Shown here piece by piece: positions 21,239-31,263 of a DNA stretch of 64,000 nucleotides. This DNA comes from Narthecium ossifragum (taxonomy: Eukaryota > Streptophyta > Magnoliopsida > Dioscoreales > Nartheciaceae): positions 18,231,987-18,295,986 of the forward strand of contig OY986964.1 in NCBI GenBank assembly GCA_963920575.1. Reading direction: 5' to 3'. A program made the translations under genes and the position numbers. Positions within the stretch are counted from its first letter, which is position 1; each line of letters opens with the position of its first letter. The notes beneath the pieces are model-generated. The model saw only the letters and a list, made by a program, of their open reading frames with translations. It ran no database searches and was not told where the DNA came from.

Positions 21239-21597
21239 TTCTCCGGCATCCCTCCGGCGAGAAATACCGTCGGAAAACTCCACCAAATCCCACCAAAACC
21301 TGGAATCTAGTAGTACGAAAGATCACGAATCCAAAACCGGTGGAAAAACTATAATCTAACATGTATACAACAAGATCTAATCAAAAGAAACACAGACAAC
21401 CGGAAAACCTCCAAAAGCCCGGAATAAATGTAGGTAGGATCCCTACCTAGGCAAGAGCAGCTTCAATCCCAGCTGCTAGGCCTTGGATCGTCCACAACCT
21501 CTTCGAAATCCAGGAAGTTTTAGCTCAAGAACTCGGATTTCCTAAGAGATTCAAGGAAGAAGGTTGCGTTTGTTTTATAGGCAAACGAACCGACTTA

Positions 21598-21785
21598 GCA
21601 GGATCGATCCGTCCAAGGAGACTGATTGATCCAGCAAAGAGAACAATCGATCCAGCCAAGAGACCGATCGATCCTTCTCTGAGTCCGATCGATACGTCCC
21701 AAGAGACCGATCGATCCTTCTCAACGATCCATCTTCCGGGCATTGAACGATCGATCCTTCTAGCAAGGAAGGATCGATCCCTCTT
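21598..21785. repeat. Palindrome cluster in LTR A4, proximal
   Basis: Eight or nine cores (GGATCGATCC, CCGATCGATCC, AACGATCGATCC) about 206-393 bp from the LTR start. This is the position that carries AGATCGATCT in A1, GCGATCGATCGC in A3 and GGTCGACC in A0. Confidence 0.9.
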
Positions 21786-21996
21786 TCACAGGAAGCTGGA
21801 CTTGGGCTAAAACTTAAGCCCAAGCCTGGATCTTTCGATCCCAGGTCCCACTAACCATTCTAGCCAAACATTACCATAAACATGGTCAGTGTATGCACAC
21901 GCGAGTGTGAAACCAGCTGACAAGGCGCAATTTACCAAATTGCCCTTGCGGCCCACGACGAGCCACATAAGTAGAGGGACGGGTCCTCACAATTAT

Positions 21997-22268
21997 AGTT
22001 TCGGCTGTAGCCATGAATGGACGTCCCAACAAAATAGGTAACTTTCTATCATTCAATGGTGCCTAATCCATATCCAATATCACAAAATCAGTAAGGATAA
22101 TTAACTTATCAACTTGTACTAAGATGTCTTCTACAATGCCTAATGGATATTTAATTCAACGATCTGCAAGTTGTAGAGACATAGTAGTAGGTTTTAATTT
22201 ACCAACACCTAGCTCAAGGAAAACAGAGTAAGGCATCAAATTAACACTAGCTCCTAAGTCAAGCATTG
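21997..22268 (-). pseudogene. D protease fragment
   Basis: The minus strand is collinear with C 46977-47220: a DLGASVNLMP-type active-site region at the F-side end (about 22240-22268), LQLADR, and an ILLGRP-type segment near 22030. Retroviral-type aspartic protease cleaves the Gag polyprotein. Small changes and the flanking insertions make it non-functional. Confidence 0.8.
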
Positions 22269-22834
22269 TGGCGTAGGGTAAAACATGGAAGGTGAACCTC
22301 TCAACGGGAGAGATAACCGAACTCTCTATGGGAGAGAAAGACCAAAATTCTCAAGGGGAGAAAACAAAACCCTAATTTTCTTATTCATCAAAACTGACTC
22401 CTTACAAACCCTAGGCCTCCTTTTATAGATTTAAGGAAAGACCAACGTAACTAAAACATGGACTCAACCCTAATCCAAGTATTAACCCGGAATTCATGAA
22501 TAAAAATAAACCCTACTCAAACTAGGACTTTGCCAAAAATAGAAACCGATAAAACTGCCATAAAAGGAAAGTTTTCACTAAAACTGCGATTTAGAGCAAA
22601 AGGAGACGGAATTTGGCGATTTGACAAGCCGTCGTGGAGAGATTAAAGATCTCTGACGATAAATGACCGGCTCATCGACCCGGTCGTTTCGACTGGTCAT
22701 ACGCCCCGATCGGACGGTCGGATCAAAAGTTATGGCCTTCCAAAGGCCTCAATCGTACGGATGGAATCCGACTGCGTCTGGATCGCCTTGGAAGCGGATT
22801 GGACTCAGTCAGGTCCGGCCCTGGTCCTGCATCA
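22269..22834 (-). repeat. 3' LTR of F (566 bp)
   Basis: The minus strand starts TGATGCAGGACC and ends TACGCCA. A TATA-like TTTATAAAAGG in the 5' LTR is altered to CTATAAAAGG here (22420-22431, minus). The last part of the pol frame overlaps its first 112 bp. Confidence 0.92.
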
Positions 22835-23097
22835 TCCTCCCCTGGTTGGAAAGGACTCGTCCTCGAGTCGGAATCATCCAAAACCCCTTTGTATGGCACC
22901 AAATGCTTCACATTGAACGTGTCTGAAATCTGCAAGTGAGGAGGAAGCCGGACCCGGTAGGCATTATCATTAAACTTCTGGGGGACTTAACAGGGACCGA
23001 TCTTTTTATCTCCCAGCTTGGAATATTCCCCTGCCGGCAGTCTTTCTTTGGTCAAGACTACCCATACTTCATCCCCAACGTCGAAAGAGACCCGGCG
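22723..23097 (-). pseudogene. pol: F pol C-terminal tail beyond the stop, entering the 3' LTR
   Basis: This is the same frame as the 1362-aa ORF after its TGA at 23098-23100. It reads SFDVGDEVWVVLTKERLPAG, then KKIGP, a second stop (TAA, 22987-22989), then KFNDNAYRVRLPP, ISDTFNVKHLVPY and DSRTSPFQPGEDDAG, crossing the LTR boundary at 22834 and stopping at 22723. This is the integrase C-terminal and tail region of chromovirus pol. Two point mutations (one a CGA-to-TGA type) separate it from the main ORF. Confidence 0.8.
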
Positions 23098-26000
23098 TCA
23101 GTGCTGATCTGCCGCACTTTTATACCTGGCATTGGTGATCTCCAGTTGAGACTTGACCTGATCCTGGATGGTATGGAGATGCTCGATCAAGTCCTCAGCT
23201 TTCAGGCTTGGTCGACTGGGCTTGGAAATTGGAACCAGATCCAATACCCCCATAAGATTAGAGCCATATACAATTTCAAAAGGACTCAGGCCGGTCGACC
23301 GATTTTTGGACCGGTTGAAGGCGAATTCGGCTTGACTCAAAGCTGCATCCCACATCTTTGGGCGGCTTCCTGCGAGGCTCCTCAAGAGGTTGCCGAGGCT
23401 CCTGTTGACGACCTCTGTCTGGCCATCAATCTGGGGATGATAGGCACTGCTGAAGCTCAATTTGGTACCCAGCTTCTGCCACAAACACTTCCAAAAGTTG
23501 CTCATGAACTTGACGTCGCGATCAGAAGTGATTGACCTGGGAATCCCATGTAACCGCACCACCTCTTGGAAATATAGGTGAGCGATCCGCGCGGCATCCA
23601 TCGTCTTTCGACAGGCTATGAAATGAGCCATCTTCGAAAACCTGTCGACCACCACAAAGATGGAATCCATATGGCGAGCTGTACCAGGTAGGCCAAGGAC
23701 GAAGTCCATGCTGACGTCGATCCACGGCGCATCAGGGACAGGGAGAGGCAGGTAGAGTCCTGCGTTGGTGGTTGCTCCCCGAGATAATTGGCAGATATGG
23801 CATTGCTCCACGTATCTGGATACGTCTCTGGACAACTTTGGCCAATAGTAGTTGCTAGCCACAAGAGCCAGCGTCTTGTCGCGCCCAAAGTGCCCCTCGC
23901 GGTGCAGCTCCTGTAGAATCTGGCCTCGTAGAGAACAGTCAGGTACACAGAGACGAAGGCCTCGGAATAGGAAACCATCCTGCACGCTGAAATCCGTGCG
24001 CCGCCCCTGCGTGACCTCAGCATACACGCCTCCAAAAGATGGATCATCCGGATAGAGGTCTTTGAAAACATCAAAACCCACGACCTGTGCCTCCAGTGTA
24101 GTCAGTAGGTTGGCGAGCCGGCTCAGTGCATCAGCAACCCGGTTCTGCGTGCCCGCCAGGTGTCGAAGAGAGAAGGTGAACTCTTGCAGGTAGGCCACCC
24201 ACTTGGCATGTCGCCGGTTGAGTTTGTGTTGGCCGTGGAGAAATTTGAGAGCCTCATGATCGGTGTGCAGCACAAACTCCCGTTGCACCAGATAGTGCCG
24301 CCAATGCTTCAAGGACTGCACAATAGCGTAAAATTTCAGATCATAAGTAGAATAGTTTTTGGTGGCACCTGATAACTTCTCACTGAAGTAGGCCACGGGC
24401 CGTCCTCCCTGGCTGAGCACCCCGCTGATGCCGACGCCCAACGCATCGCAGTTGACTTCGAAAATCTTCTCGAAATCCGGCAGTGCAAGAACTGGCGCCT
24501 CCGAGATCCTCCGCTTCACCACTTGGAAGCTTTCTTCCGCGGCCTCGGTCCATTGGAAATTCCGCCCTTTAAGACACTCGGTGATGGGGGCTGTCCACGA
24601 GCTGAAATTGTGGATGAAGCGCCGATAGAAGGAGGCCAGTCCGTGGAAGCTGCGAACATCATGGAGACTTCGCGGCGAAGGCCAGCTCCGGATTGCCTCC
24701 ACCTTGCTGGGGTCCGCGCTAATACCACCTGAAGAGACAATATAACCCAGAAAACATACCCGGTCAGTCAGGAAGGTGCACTTCTTCTGGTTGGCGAACA
24801 GCCGCTCCTGCCGCAACGCCTCGAGGATAGCCTGCAGGTGCTTCAGGTGTTCCTCCTCAGATGCGTTGTATATCAGGATGTCATCGAAGTACACGACGAC
24901 AAATCGACCCATGAAAGGTCGGAGGACTTGATGCATGAACCGCATGAAGGTGCTGGGCGCATTGGACAGGCCGAAGGGCATCACCAGCCACTCATATAGT
25001 CCATCCTGGGTCTTGAAGGCGGTCTTCCACTCGTCCCCCGGCTTGATGCGGATCTGATGGTACCCGCTCTTGAGGTCTATTTTTGAGAACAACTTGGAAC
25101 CCGCCAGTTGATCAAGCATATCGTCCAGCCTTGGTATGGGAAATCTGTATTTGATGGTGATCCGATTGATAGCTCTGCTGTCGATGCACATCCTCCAGGA
25201 ACCGTCCTTCTTGGGTACTAAGAGGGCAGGGACGGCACATGGACTGATGCTCTCCTGTACATACCCCTTCTCCATCAATTCCGCTACCTGCCTCCTCAGT
25301 TCCTCGAGCTCCTTCGGACTCATCCGGTACGCTGGGCGATTGGGTAGACTGGCTCCTGGGGTCAAGTCGATTTGGTGCTGGATGTCTCTAAGGGGAGGCA
25401 ACCCTAGGGGAAGCTCCTCAGGTAGCAGATCGATGAACTCTGCCAGGAGGGGCCTCACAGGTTCGGGGACCTCCACGATCGTCTCCGGCTCGCCTGGCAG
25501 CAACGCATAGATGACTGGCTGCTCCTTCATTTCTTCTAGGAACTGCGACCGGGACAACATAGTTACTGCGCGGCCTTGCTTGGGCTGGGGCCGCGGCTCC
25601 TCCCGTCTCGGCGCTAAGGTTAGACGTTGATCCTTGACCCGCAAGGTATACGTGTTCCTCCGCCCGTTGTGGACGACAAATCGGTCGAATTGCCAGGGAC
25701 GTCCCAACAAGAGGTGGCACGCGTCCATGGTCACCACGTCACACCATACACTATCCTGATAATTGGAACCAATGGAAAAAGATACCAGGCAGCGTTTATC
25801 GACTTTTACCTCGCTGCCGCGTTTGAGCCACGAAAGTCGGTAGGGAACTGGGTGGGCTTCCGTTGGCAGTTGCAGCTTGGTCACCGCGTCGTCCGCGATG
25901 ACGTTCTCACAGCTTCCATTGTCCACGATCATCTTACAGACCCGTCCGCCGATGGTGCACGTGGTTTGGAAGATGTTGGTTCGCAACCAGGTGTCATCAA

Positions 26001-27186
26001 CCTCCTCCTCCTTGGGTGACAGGAAGCTCTTCCGCAGGATCAACGTCTCCTGGCCGTCCCCGTACAGGATCTCCCCTTCATCGCCATAGTCATCGAAGAC
26101 GGCCTCGGTCTGGTCCGCATGCTCCTCCACTTCTCCCTCAATAAGCAGAGCCTTCCCTGGTCGGCTGACCGGTAGGCTACAGTCTGAGGCCCGATGCCCT
26201 ACTTCCCCACAACGGAAACACCTGAAGGTGGATCCCGATGTCGGATTTGGGAGAGCAGGCCGCGGCCCCGGTGGCTTTACTGGCGGAGCCGGGTTCTGTA
26301 GCGTCGGGTTCTGTGGTGCCGGCGGTGGTCGTGGCATCCGCCCCACGGTAGACACCCTCGTTTGCTGCCGTTCCGCCGTCAACGCTCGCTGGTAGGCTTC
26401 GGATACCGTCCACAATGCGTGAAGGCTGGGCGCGTCCTGGAGAGATAGGCGCAGCCCCCCGAGGTACCTAGCGACCGTCTGCTCCTCTGTCTCAGAGAGG
26501 TCGTTCCTGGGAAGCAACTGATAAAATTCTTCAGTATACTCCTCAACAGATCGCGTACCTTGGCGTAACGTGTGTAGCTTCTGGAAGAGGGACTGAGTGT
26601 AGCCGAAAGGAAGGAAGTGCTCCTTCAACTTTTTCTTCATCTTCTCCCAGTTTCGAATCTTGCCCTTCTGCTGCTTCTCCCGAGCCCTCTTCAGTTGTTC
26701 CCACCACGCTGAAGCTCGGCCCTTCAACTTGTTAGACACCAACTTCACCTTGATGTCGTCGGGAACCTCCCGAAACTCAAAAATCCGCTCCACTTGATGA
26801 AGCCAGTCCATGAAGATCTCGGGCTGCAACCCTCCCGCGAACTCAGGTATGTCTACCTTGAATCCGTAGTCCATGGCATGATCCCGCTGGTCATGGCGTC
26901 GAAATGGGGGTGGATCGGCGTACATGTTATGGAAGGAGGACTCATCCGAAGACAACTCCTCTTCCTCTTCCAGCGATGGTGTCCCATCTCGATTCTGATG
27001 TTGTAACTGGAGTTGGAGGGCAGCCACCTGTCGTTGAAGATCAACGATGGTTGCTTGTAACACTCCTTGTTCCCGTGGGGGCGGCCCCTCATTGACCGGA
27101 GGACGGCCACGCCTTCTGGGCGGCGGCGACGGCGGTGGAGATACACTAGGCGGCCGTCGAGCAAGGGCTCTGGTTCGAGGCGGCAT
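23098..27186 (-). CDS. gag-pol: F gag-pol polyprotein, 1362 aa, C-terminally truncated by a stop
   Basis: The ATG lies 43 bp from the 5' LTR, and the start MPPRTRALARR is followed by a Pro/Arg-rich segment. Order: capsid region with FMDWLHQVERIFEF and ASAWWEQLKR (about 120-270); zinc knuckle C323/C326/H331/C336; aspartic protease with D422 in IVDNGSCEN; reverse transcriptase with YFDD at 766-769; RNase H with D914; integrase with an HHCC zinc site (about 1045-1090) and a catalytic D1181/D1222/E1258 triad, the last two 35 residues apart. All catalytic residues I checked are present. The missing piece is the integrase C-terminal tail. The gag wording and LTR overlap favour CRM; Reina or Galadriel are alternatives. 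Confidence 0.93.
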   Translation of the reverse strand: MPPRTRALARRPPSVSPPPSPPPRRRGRPPVNEGPPPREQGVLQATIVDLQRQVAALQLQLQHQNRDGTPSLEEEEELSSDESSFHNMYADPPPFRRHDQRDHAMDYGFKVDIPEFAGGLQPEIFMDWLHQVERIFEFREVPDDIKVKLVSNKLKGRASAWWEQLKRAREKQQKGKIRNWEKMKKKLKEHFLPFGYTQSLFQKLHTLRQGTRSVEEYTEEFYQLLPRNDLSETEEQTVARYLGGLRLSLQDAPSLHALWTVSEAYQRALTAERQQTRVSTVGRMPRPPPAPQNPTLQNPAPPVKPPGPRPALPNPTSGSTFRCFRCGEVGHRASDCSLPVSRPGKALLIEGEVEEHADQTEAVFDDYGDEGEILYGDGQETLILRKSFLSPKEEEVDDTWLRTNIFQTTCTIGGRVCKMIVDNGSCENVIADDAVTKLQLPTEAHPVPYRLSWLKRGSEVKVDKRCLVSFSIGSNYQDSVWCDVVTMDACHLLLGRPWQFDRFVVHNGRRNTYTLRVKDQRLTLAPRREEPRPQPKQGRAVTMLSRSQFLEEMKEQPVIYALLPGEPETIVEVPEPVRPLLAEFIDLLPEELPLGLPPLRDIQHQIDLTPGASLPNRPAYRMSPKELEELRRQVAELMEKGYVQESISPCAVPALLVPKKDGSWRMCIDSRAINRITIKYRFPIPRLDDMLDQLAGSKLFSKIDLKSGYHQIRIKPGDEWKTAFKTQDGLYEWLVMPFGLSNAPSTFMRFMHQVLRPFMGRFVVVYFDDILIYNASEEEHLKHLQAILEALRQERLFANQKKCTFLTDRVCFLGYIVSSGGISADPSKVEAIRSWPSPRSLHDVRSFHGLASFYRRFIHNFSSWTAPITECLKGRNFQWTEAAEESFQVVKRRISEAPVLALPDFEKIFEVNCDALGVGISGVLSQGGRPVAYFSEKLSGATKNYSTYDLKFYAIVQSLKHWRHYLVQREFVLHTDHEALKFLHGQHKLNRRHAKWVAYLQEFTFSLRHLAGTQNRVADALSRLANLLTTLEAQVVGFDVFKDLYPDDPSFGGVYAEVTQGRRTDFSVQDGFLFRGLRLCVPDCSLRGQILQELHREGHFGRDKTLALVASNYYWPKLSRDVSRYVEQCHICQLSRGATTNAGLYLPLPVPDAPWIDVSMDFVLGLPGTARHMDSIFVVVDRFSKMAHFIACRKTMDAARIAHLYFQEVVRLHGIPRSITSDRDVKFMSNFWKCLWQKLGTKLSFSSAYHPQIDGQTEVVNRSLGNLLRSLAGSRPKMWDAALSQAEFAFNRSKNRSTGLSPFEIVYGSNLMGVLDLVPISKPSRPSLKAEDLIEHLHTIQDQVKSQLEITNARYKSAADQH

Positions 27187-27213
27187 GGCTCCTCTTCCCA
27201 GGAACTTCGTATA

Positions 27214-27226
27214 GCTCTTGATACCA
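27214..27226 (-). promoter_or_regulatory. F primer-binding site
   Basis: The minus strand reads TGGTATCAAGAGC three bases after the 5' LTR end, an initiator-Met-like site with one extra A. Confidence 0.8.
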
Positions 27227-27229
27227 CTC

Positions 27230-27795
27230 TGGCGCAGGGTAAAACGTGGAAGGTGAACCTCTCAACGGGAGAGATAACCGAACTCTCTATGGGAGAGAAA
27301 GACCAGAATTCTCAAGGGGAGAAAACAAAACCCTAATTTTCTTATTCATCAAAACTGACTCCTTACAAACCCTAGGCCTCCTTTTATAAATTTAAGGAAA
27401 GACCAACTCAACTAAAACATGGACTCAACCCTAATCCAAGTATGAACCCGAAATTCATTAATAAAAATAAACCCTACTCAAACTAGGACTTTGCCAAAAA
27501 TAGAAACCGATAAAACTGCCATAAAAGGAAAGTTTTCACTTAAACTGCGATTTAGAGCAAAAGAAGACGGAATTTGGCGATTCGACAAGCCGTCGTGGAG
27601 AGATCAAAGATCTCCGACGATAAATGACCGGCTCGTCGACCCGGTCGTTTCGACTGGTCATACGCCCCGATCGGACGGTCGGATCAAAAGTTATGGCCTT
27701 CCAAAGGCCTCAATCGTACGGATGGAATCCGACTGCGTCCGGATCGCCTTGGAAGCGGATTGGACTCAGTCAGGTTCGGCCTTGGTCTTGCATCA
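27230..27795 (-). repeat. 5' LTR of F (566 bp)
   Basis: The minus strand starts TGATGCAAGACC and ends CTGCGCCA. The TATA box TTTATAAAAGG is at 27380-27390 (minus). It also carries GATC-rich dyads near 27660-27690. Confidence 0.92.
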
Positions 27796-27800
27796 CATTG

Positions 27801-28684
27801 CCTCCCCTATTTTTGTATCACCAATAGTAATATTAATGTTAAAACTCCCTGTATCCTTAAACTTGGGTGGAAGCTTCCTTTGTAGAACCTCGCTTGTCGT
27901 CTCTGAAACCATCACCTTTTCATGAGGTTCATACTTACGTTTAGAAGTACGTAGTTCTTTGAAGAACTTTGGAAAGGCATCAAGCAATGGTGAGTTCACA
28001 TTAACCTTAGATAGAATATCATAAATTTCAGAATATGACTTATCCATTTTGGCTTTCTTTAGGCGGCCTGGAAAAGGAATTGGCGGCATATATGGTGGAG
28101 TGTTGTGACGAACCTCCGTATTTGAAATTGCTCTCTTTCCATGCTTAAAAGAAGATGTGGCCAGCGGTGGCCTCTTCGAGGGCTCTTCCCTCTCGACTTC
28201 CTCAATTTTATCTTTACTACACATATCAGTAACTTCAGCATTACTATTATTATCAATTATCTTACCTGAATGAAGAACAGTAACTGCGTTGGCTTGCTCA
28301 GGTTGGTTTGGAAATCTGCCTAGGACATGGGCTCGTACAGCATCTGCAAGCTGTCCCACTTGAACTTCCAACTTCCCAATGGATGCTGCAACATTCTTCA
28401 ATCTGCATCATGTCGAGCAATGGCCGAATCTTGTTGTTCCATCCTTGAGTCAACTTCTGCATAAAAGCTAACATAGTCACTTCCAAAGACGACTTAACAG
28501 GTGGGTTAGACTGATTAACAGTAGGCATACTAGTATTAGCAGTATTTTTCCATGAAAAATTCGGATGCTCCCTCCAACCAGGATTCTAAGTATTTGCATA
28601 AGGATCAAATCTAGGTCTCGGGCTATAAGCATTCATCAAATTAGCTTGTTCTTGCACATATTCAGGAAATTCACTACCAAAAGG
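27801..28684 (-). pseudogene. D gag-protease middle fragment
   Basis: The minus strand is collinear with C 46065-46960: NPGWREHPNFS-like region, SSLE..MLAFMQK, KNVAASIGKLEVQVGQLADA, PPYMPPIPFPGRLKKAKMDK and HEKVMVSETTSEVLQ. A small deletion near 28400-28415 shifts the frame. In C this Gln/Ala-rich coiled-coil-like stretch links the nucleocapsid to protease. Confidence 0.85.
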
Positions 28685-30279
28685 TGATGTTCCCTAGACT
28701 CTACCACAAGTGCATGGGTCGTGACAAGTAGAATAGGGCAAAAAGAGTATCGTTTCCACAAGGAGGATGATTCAAGTACCAATGTATCCAAATTCTTATA
28801 TTATCTAAGCAATCCAAACGAGATATAATCACTGACAAAACTGAACTGAAAGCAAATAAATATTAAATAGAAGAGTATGAAAGGTTTCTAGGATTTGGAT
28901 TTCATCGATTGAATCTCTTCAATGAATTTTAATCTGGTTGCAGAAAATAGAACTTTGTTAATTATCATGACTGAATTCCCTATTTTTATGTGAAATCCTC
29001 TTTCAAGGTATAACTCAAATACCTAAATTAATTCTATGTCTACTTTCGTGATCACAGGAATTAATTTAGATTCATTGGGCTCTTAGGAATCCTTAAAGAA
29101 AAGTCACCTTGTCATATATTTATTTCTAACATATACTACCAAGGTTTGATGAAACCACGAACTAATGTTAAACTTCAACTTTCGTTACTTCGTTCAACAT
29201 CTGAAACATACAAGTCATGGCTAGTAACTTGCAAGAAAAAAAAACGATTTCATCAAATTGCAACTAACAAGAATATTCTCAACAACCCAACTCAATTCAA
29301 ATCAGAAACTCAATGACTTCATCCAAACCCTAGAATAAGAAAACTAGGTATTCATGGTTGAAAGAAAGAAAACCAATGTTTCATTAATACACATCATCAA
29401 TCAGAACTAGGATGGAGAGAATAGAATGAAAACTCTGATCCTCTTCTTCTGGTCGTCCTCCTCTTTCTCAGCTCGTCCTCTTCTTTCTCTGCTAGTCCTC
29501 TTCTTTCTCTGCTACTCCTCTTCTTTCTCTGCTGCTCCTTTTTCTGGCCGTTCCCTGTTCCTCTCTCTCTGCTCCTCTAGCTGGCCGTTCCCTGTTCCTC
29601 TCTCTCTGCTCCTCTAGCTGGCCGTTCCCTGCTCTTTCCTCTATTCTCTTCTTTATTCCTCCCAGCCATCTTTCCTAAAGTGTCCACCCTTTCTTCCATT
29701 AACCACATACCAATCCCACTAATCAAGGAAAGATCAAATAAACTCCTAATATAACTAGGAAATGTGGTGCTCCCAGCTGGGATCTTCATGAATCAAATCT
29801 GGACTTCACAAAATGAATCTCGTCCAACCCAAGTGCAGGTGCAGCAATTCCGAGTCTGATGGCTTCATCAATTTTTCTGTCTTTATTCAGCCTGAATCAA
29901 CAAAAACTCCAAACATCAAAGTTGTAGCGCTCTTCCTTAGCTTTCCAACGCATCCTGGATCATCCCAATCAGAGTTTGTATGAAGAAGTTATGTTCAAAT
30001 TACTAACTGCTGTGCAGAATGTCCAGAATTGCTCAATTAGCTTCGTTTTGCACTTTAGGTCTTCAATTGCATCCAGGCCTAGCCCGAATTCTGCTTCTTC
30101 TCATCAGCCAAAGTTCAAATGATTCAATATCTAAATACCTGCAATTATCCAAAAATTCCCAAGAATTAAGTAAATGCAGAAGTCACCTAAAATTCTTGAT
30201 AAAAGAGCAAGGAATGATGTAAAACACTTGAATCTGACAATCAATCTTAAGAAGATGTGTGGAAATAATTCCCGCATCA
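28685..30279 (-). mobile_element. Solo LTR 'G' (1595 bp) of another Athila/Tat-like family
   Basis: TSD AAAGG at 28680-28684 and 30280-30284. The ends are TGATG...CATCA. Read on the minus strand, the terminal part has GTGGAAACGATACTC, close to the GTGGGTACGATACTCG wording near the ends of the C and D LTRs, which suggests orientation and class. It contains no coding region. A CT-rich tandem zone lies at 29440-29635. Confidence 0.85.
29440..29635. repeat. CT-rich tandem repeats in LTR G
   Basis: About four copies of a 24-bp unit with CTCTTCTTTCTCTGCT, then two or three copies of a 36-bp unit with AGCTGGCCGTTCCCTG. Confidence 0.85.
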
Positions 30280-30284
30280 AAAGG

Positions 30285-31214
30285 ACATGAATCAAACCTA
30301 TGACCAACAATATTGCAAATTGAACAAACCTATACCAGTTTTGCTTGTGTGGACATCATCGCGTCCATCTTCTTGTTGAGGGATGCGATTTGCCTTGCCA
30401 AATCATCGTCCTGGTTAAGCTCATAGATGCCTCTCGCCTTATTCCTCGTGTCTCTCTGCTGTGAGTTGGATCCTAGCATCTCATAAATTTCGTATGCCTC
30501 TGGTGGTGTCCTTTTGAAAATCGCTCCACCTGCAGCATTATCTGCCATAGTTTGACAAGAAAGATTTAGTCCATCATAAAAATATTACATCTGATTTTCT
30601 AAAGAATAATTATGATGAGGACATTGCATCAAAAGCATCTTAAATCTATCCTATGCTTCATGGAATAGTTCTTCATCAGATTACTGAAAATTTGGAAATT
30701 TCCTTCTCAAGTTAGTAGTCATAGCATGAGAATAAAATTTGCTAACAAACTTGTTATAAATTGCATCCCAAGTAGTTAGTGATCCAGGAGGCAACGACAT
30801 CAACCATCTCTTTGCTTTATCTTTAAGAGTATAGGGAAAACATCGCATCCTCAGTTGATCTTTAGTAATGCCACCTAGTGGAAAAGTCTGAATAGTAGCA
30901 TAATAATCTTTCACAAACGTTAGTGCATCCTCAGAAGGTAAACCATGAAATTCAGGAAGCATAGAAAAATGTAGATTTTTAAGTTCATAATTCCTAGCCT
31001 CTGCAGGTAACGCAATGCACGAAGGTGAGGTAGAAATAGTAGGCCTCGCATACTCCTCCAAAGGACGTAAATTGTTATTAAGCTCCATCTCCTCTTGAAC
31101 ACCTAGATCTGATGTGGACAGGCTATATTTGCTAGATCTCTTCTTCCAACCAATTTGATCTACTTTATCGTTCAAGGGCAATAACTTTTCTTTCCGTGAT
31201 CGGTGACCATGCAT
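30285..31214 (-). pseudogene. gag: D gag N-terminal fragment
   Basis: It starts MHGHRSRKEKLLPLN at 31214 and is collinear with C 45099-46030: LKNLHFSMLPEFHGLPSED, DKAKRWLMSLPPGSLTTWD and MADNAAGGAIFKRTPPEAYE. A stop after RRKFPNFQ (30681) and another near 30580 break it. The adjacent knuckle Cys codons are near 30310. This is the capsid part of an Athila-type gag. Confidence 0.88.
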
Positions 31215-31239
31215 TCACTACTAATAAACTCTAATCAAA

Positions 31240-31257
31240 TCCCCAGCAACAGCGCCA
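31240..31257 (-). promoter_or_regulatory. D primer-binding site, tRNA-Asp type, mutated
   Basis: The minus strand reads TGGCGCTGTTGCTGGGGA, two C-to-T changes from the tRNA-Asp(GTC) complement preserved in C. Confidence 0.85.
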
Positions 31258-31263
31258 AAAACT

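Larger units (their letters stand above)
19586..21991 (-). mobile_element. Solo family-A LTR 'A4' (2406 bp)
   Basis: TSD ATTAT at 19581-19585 and 21992-21996. The plus strand starts TGTCACGCCCCGACC and ends GGTCCTCACA. It has the U5 block near 19925-19985 and two palindrome clusters (20915-21238 and 21598-21785) of GGATCGATCC type. It lies inside the D protease region. Confidence 0.93.
22269..27795 (-). mobile_element. Element F: CRM-like Ty3/gypsy element with near-complete gag-pol
   Basis: TSD CATTG at 22264-22268 and 27796-27800. Both LTRs are 566 bp (22269-22834 and 27230-27795) and differ by about 19 substitutions by hand count (about 96.6% identical, mostly transitions). Primer site 27214-27226, gag-pol ORF 23098-27186, polypurine tract beside 22835. 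Because it sits in D, it is younger than D. The reading frame runs past the polypurine tract into the 3' LTR, a trait known from the centromere-associated CRM lineage. Confidence 0.93.

Noticed and set aside
23098..27186. F as a domesticated host gene
   Set aside because: It lies between matching LTRs with a TSD, primer site and polypurine tract, and carries two stops in pol.
28685..30279. Element G as a DNA transposon with TGATG/CATCA terminal inverted repeats
   Set aside because: Only five terminal bases are inverted, the TSD is 5 bp, and the end wording matches Athila/Tat LTRs, so a solo LTR fits better.
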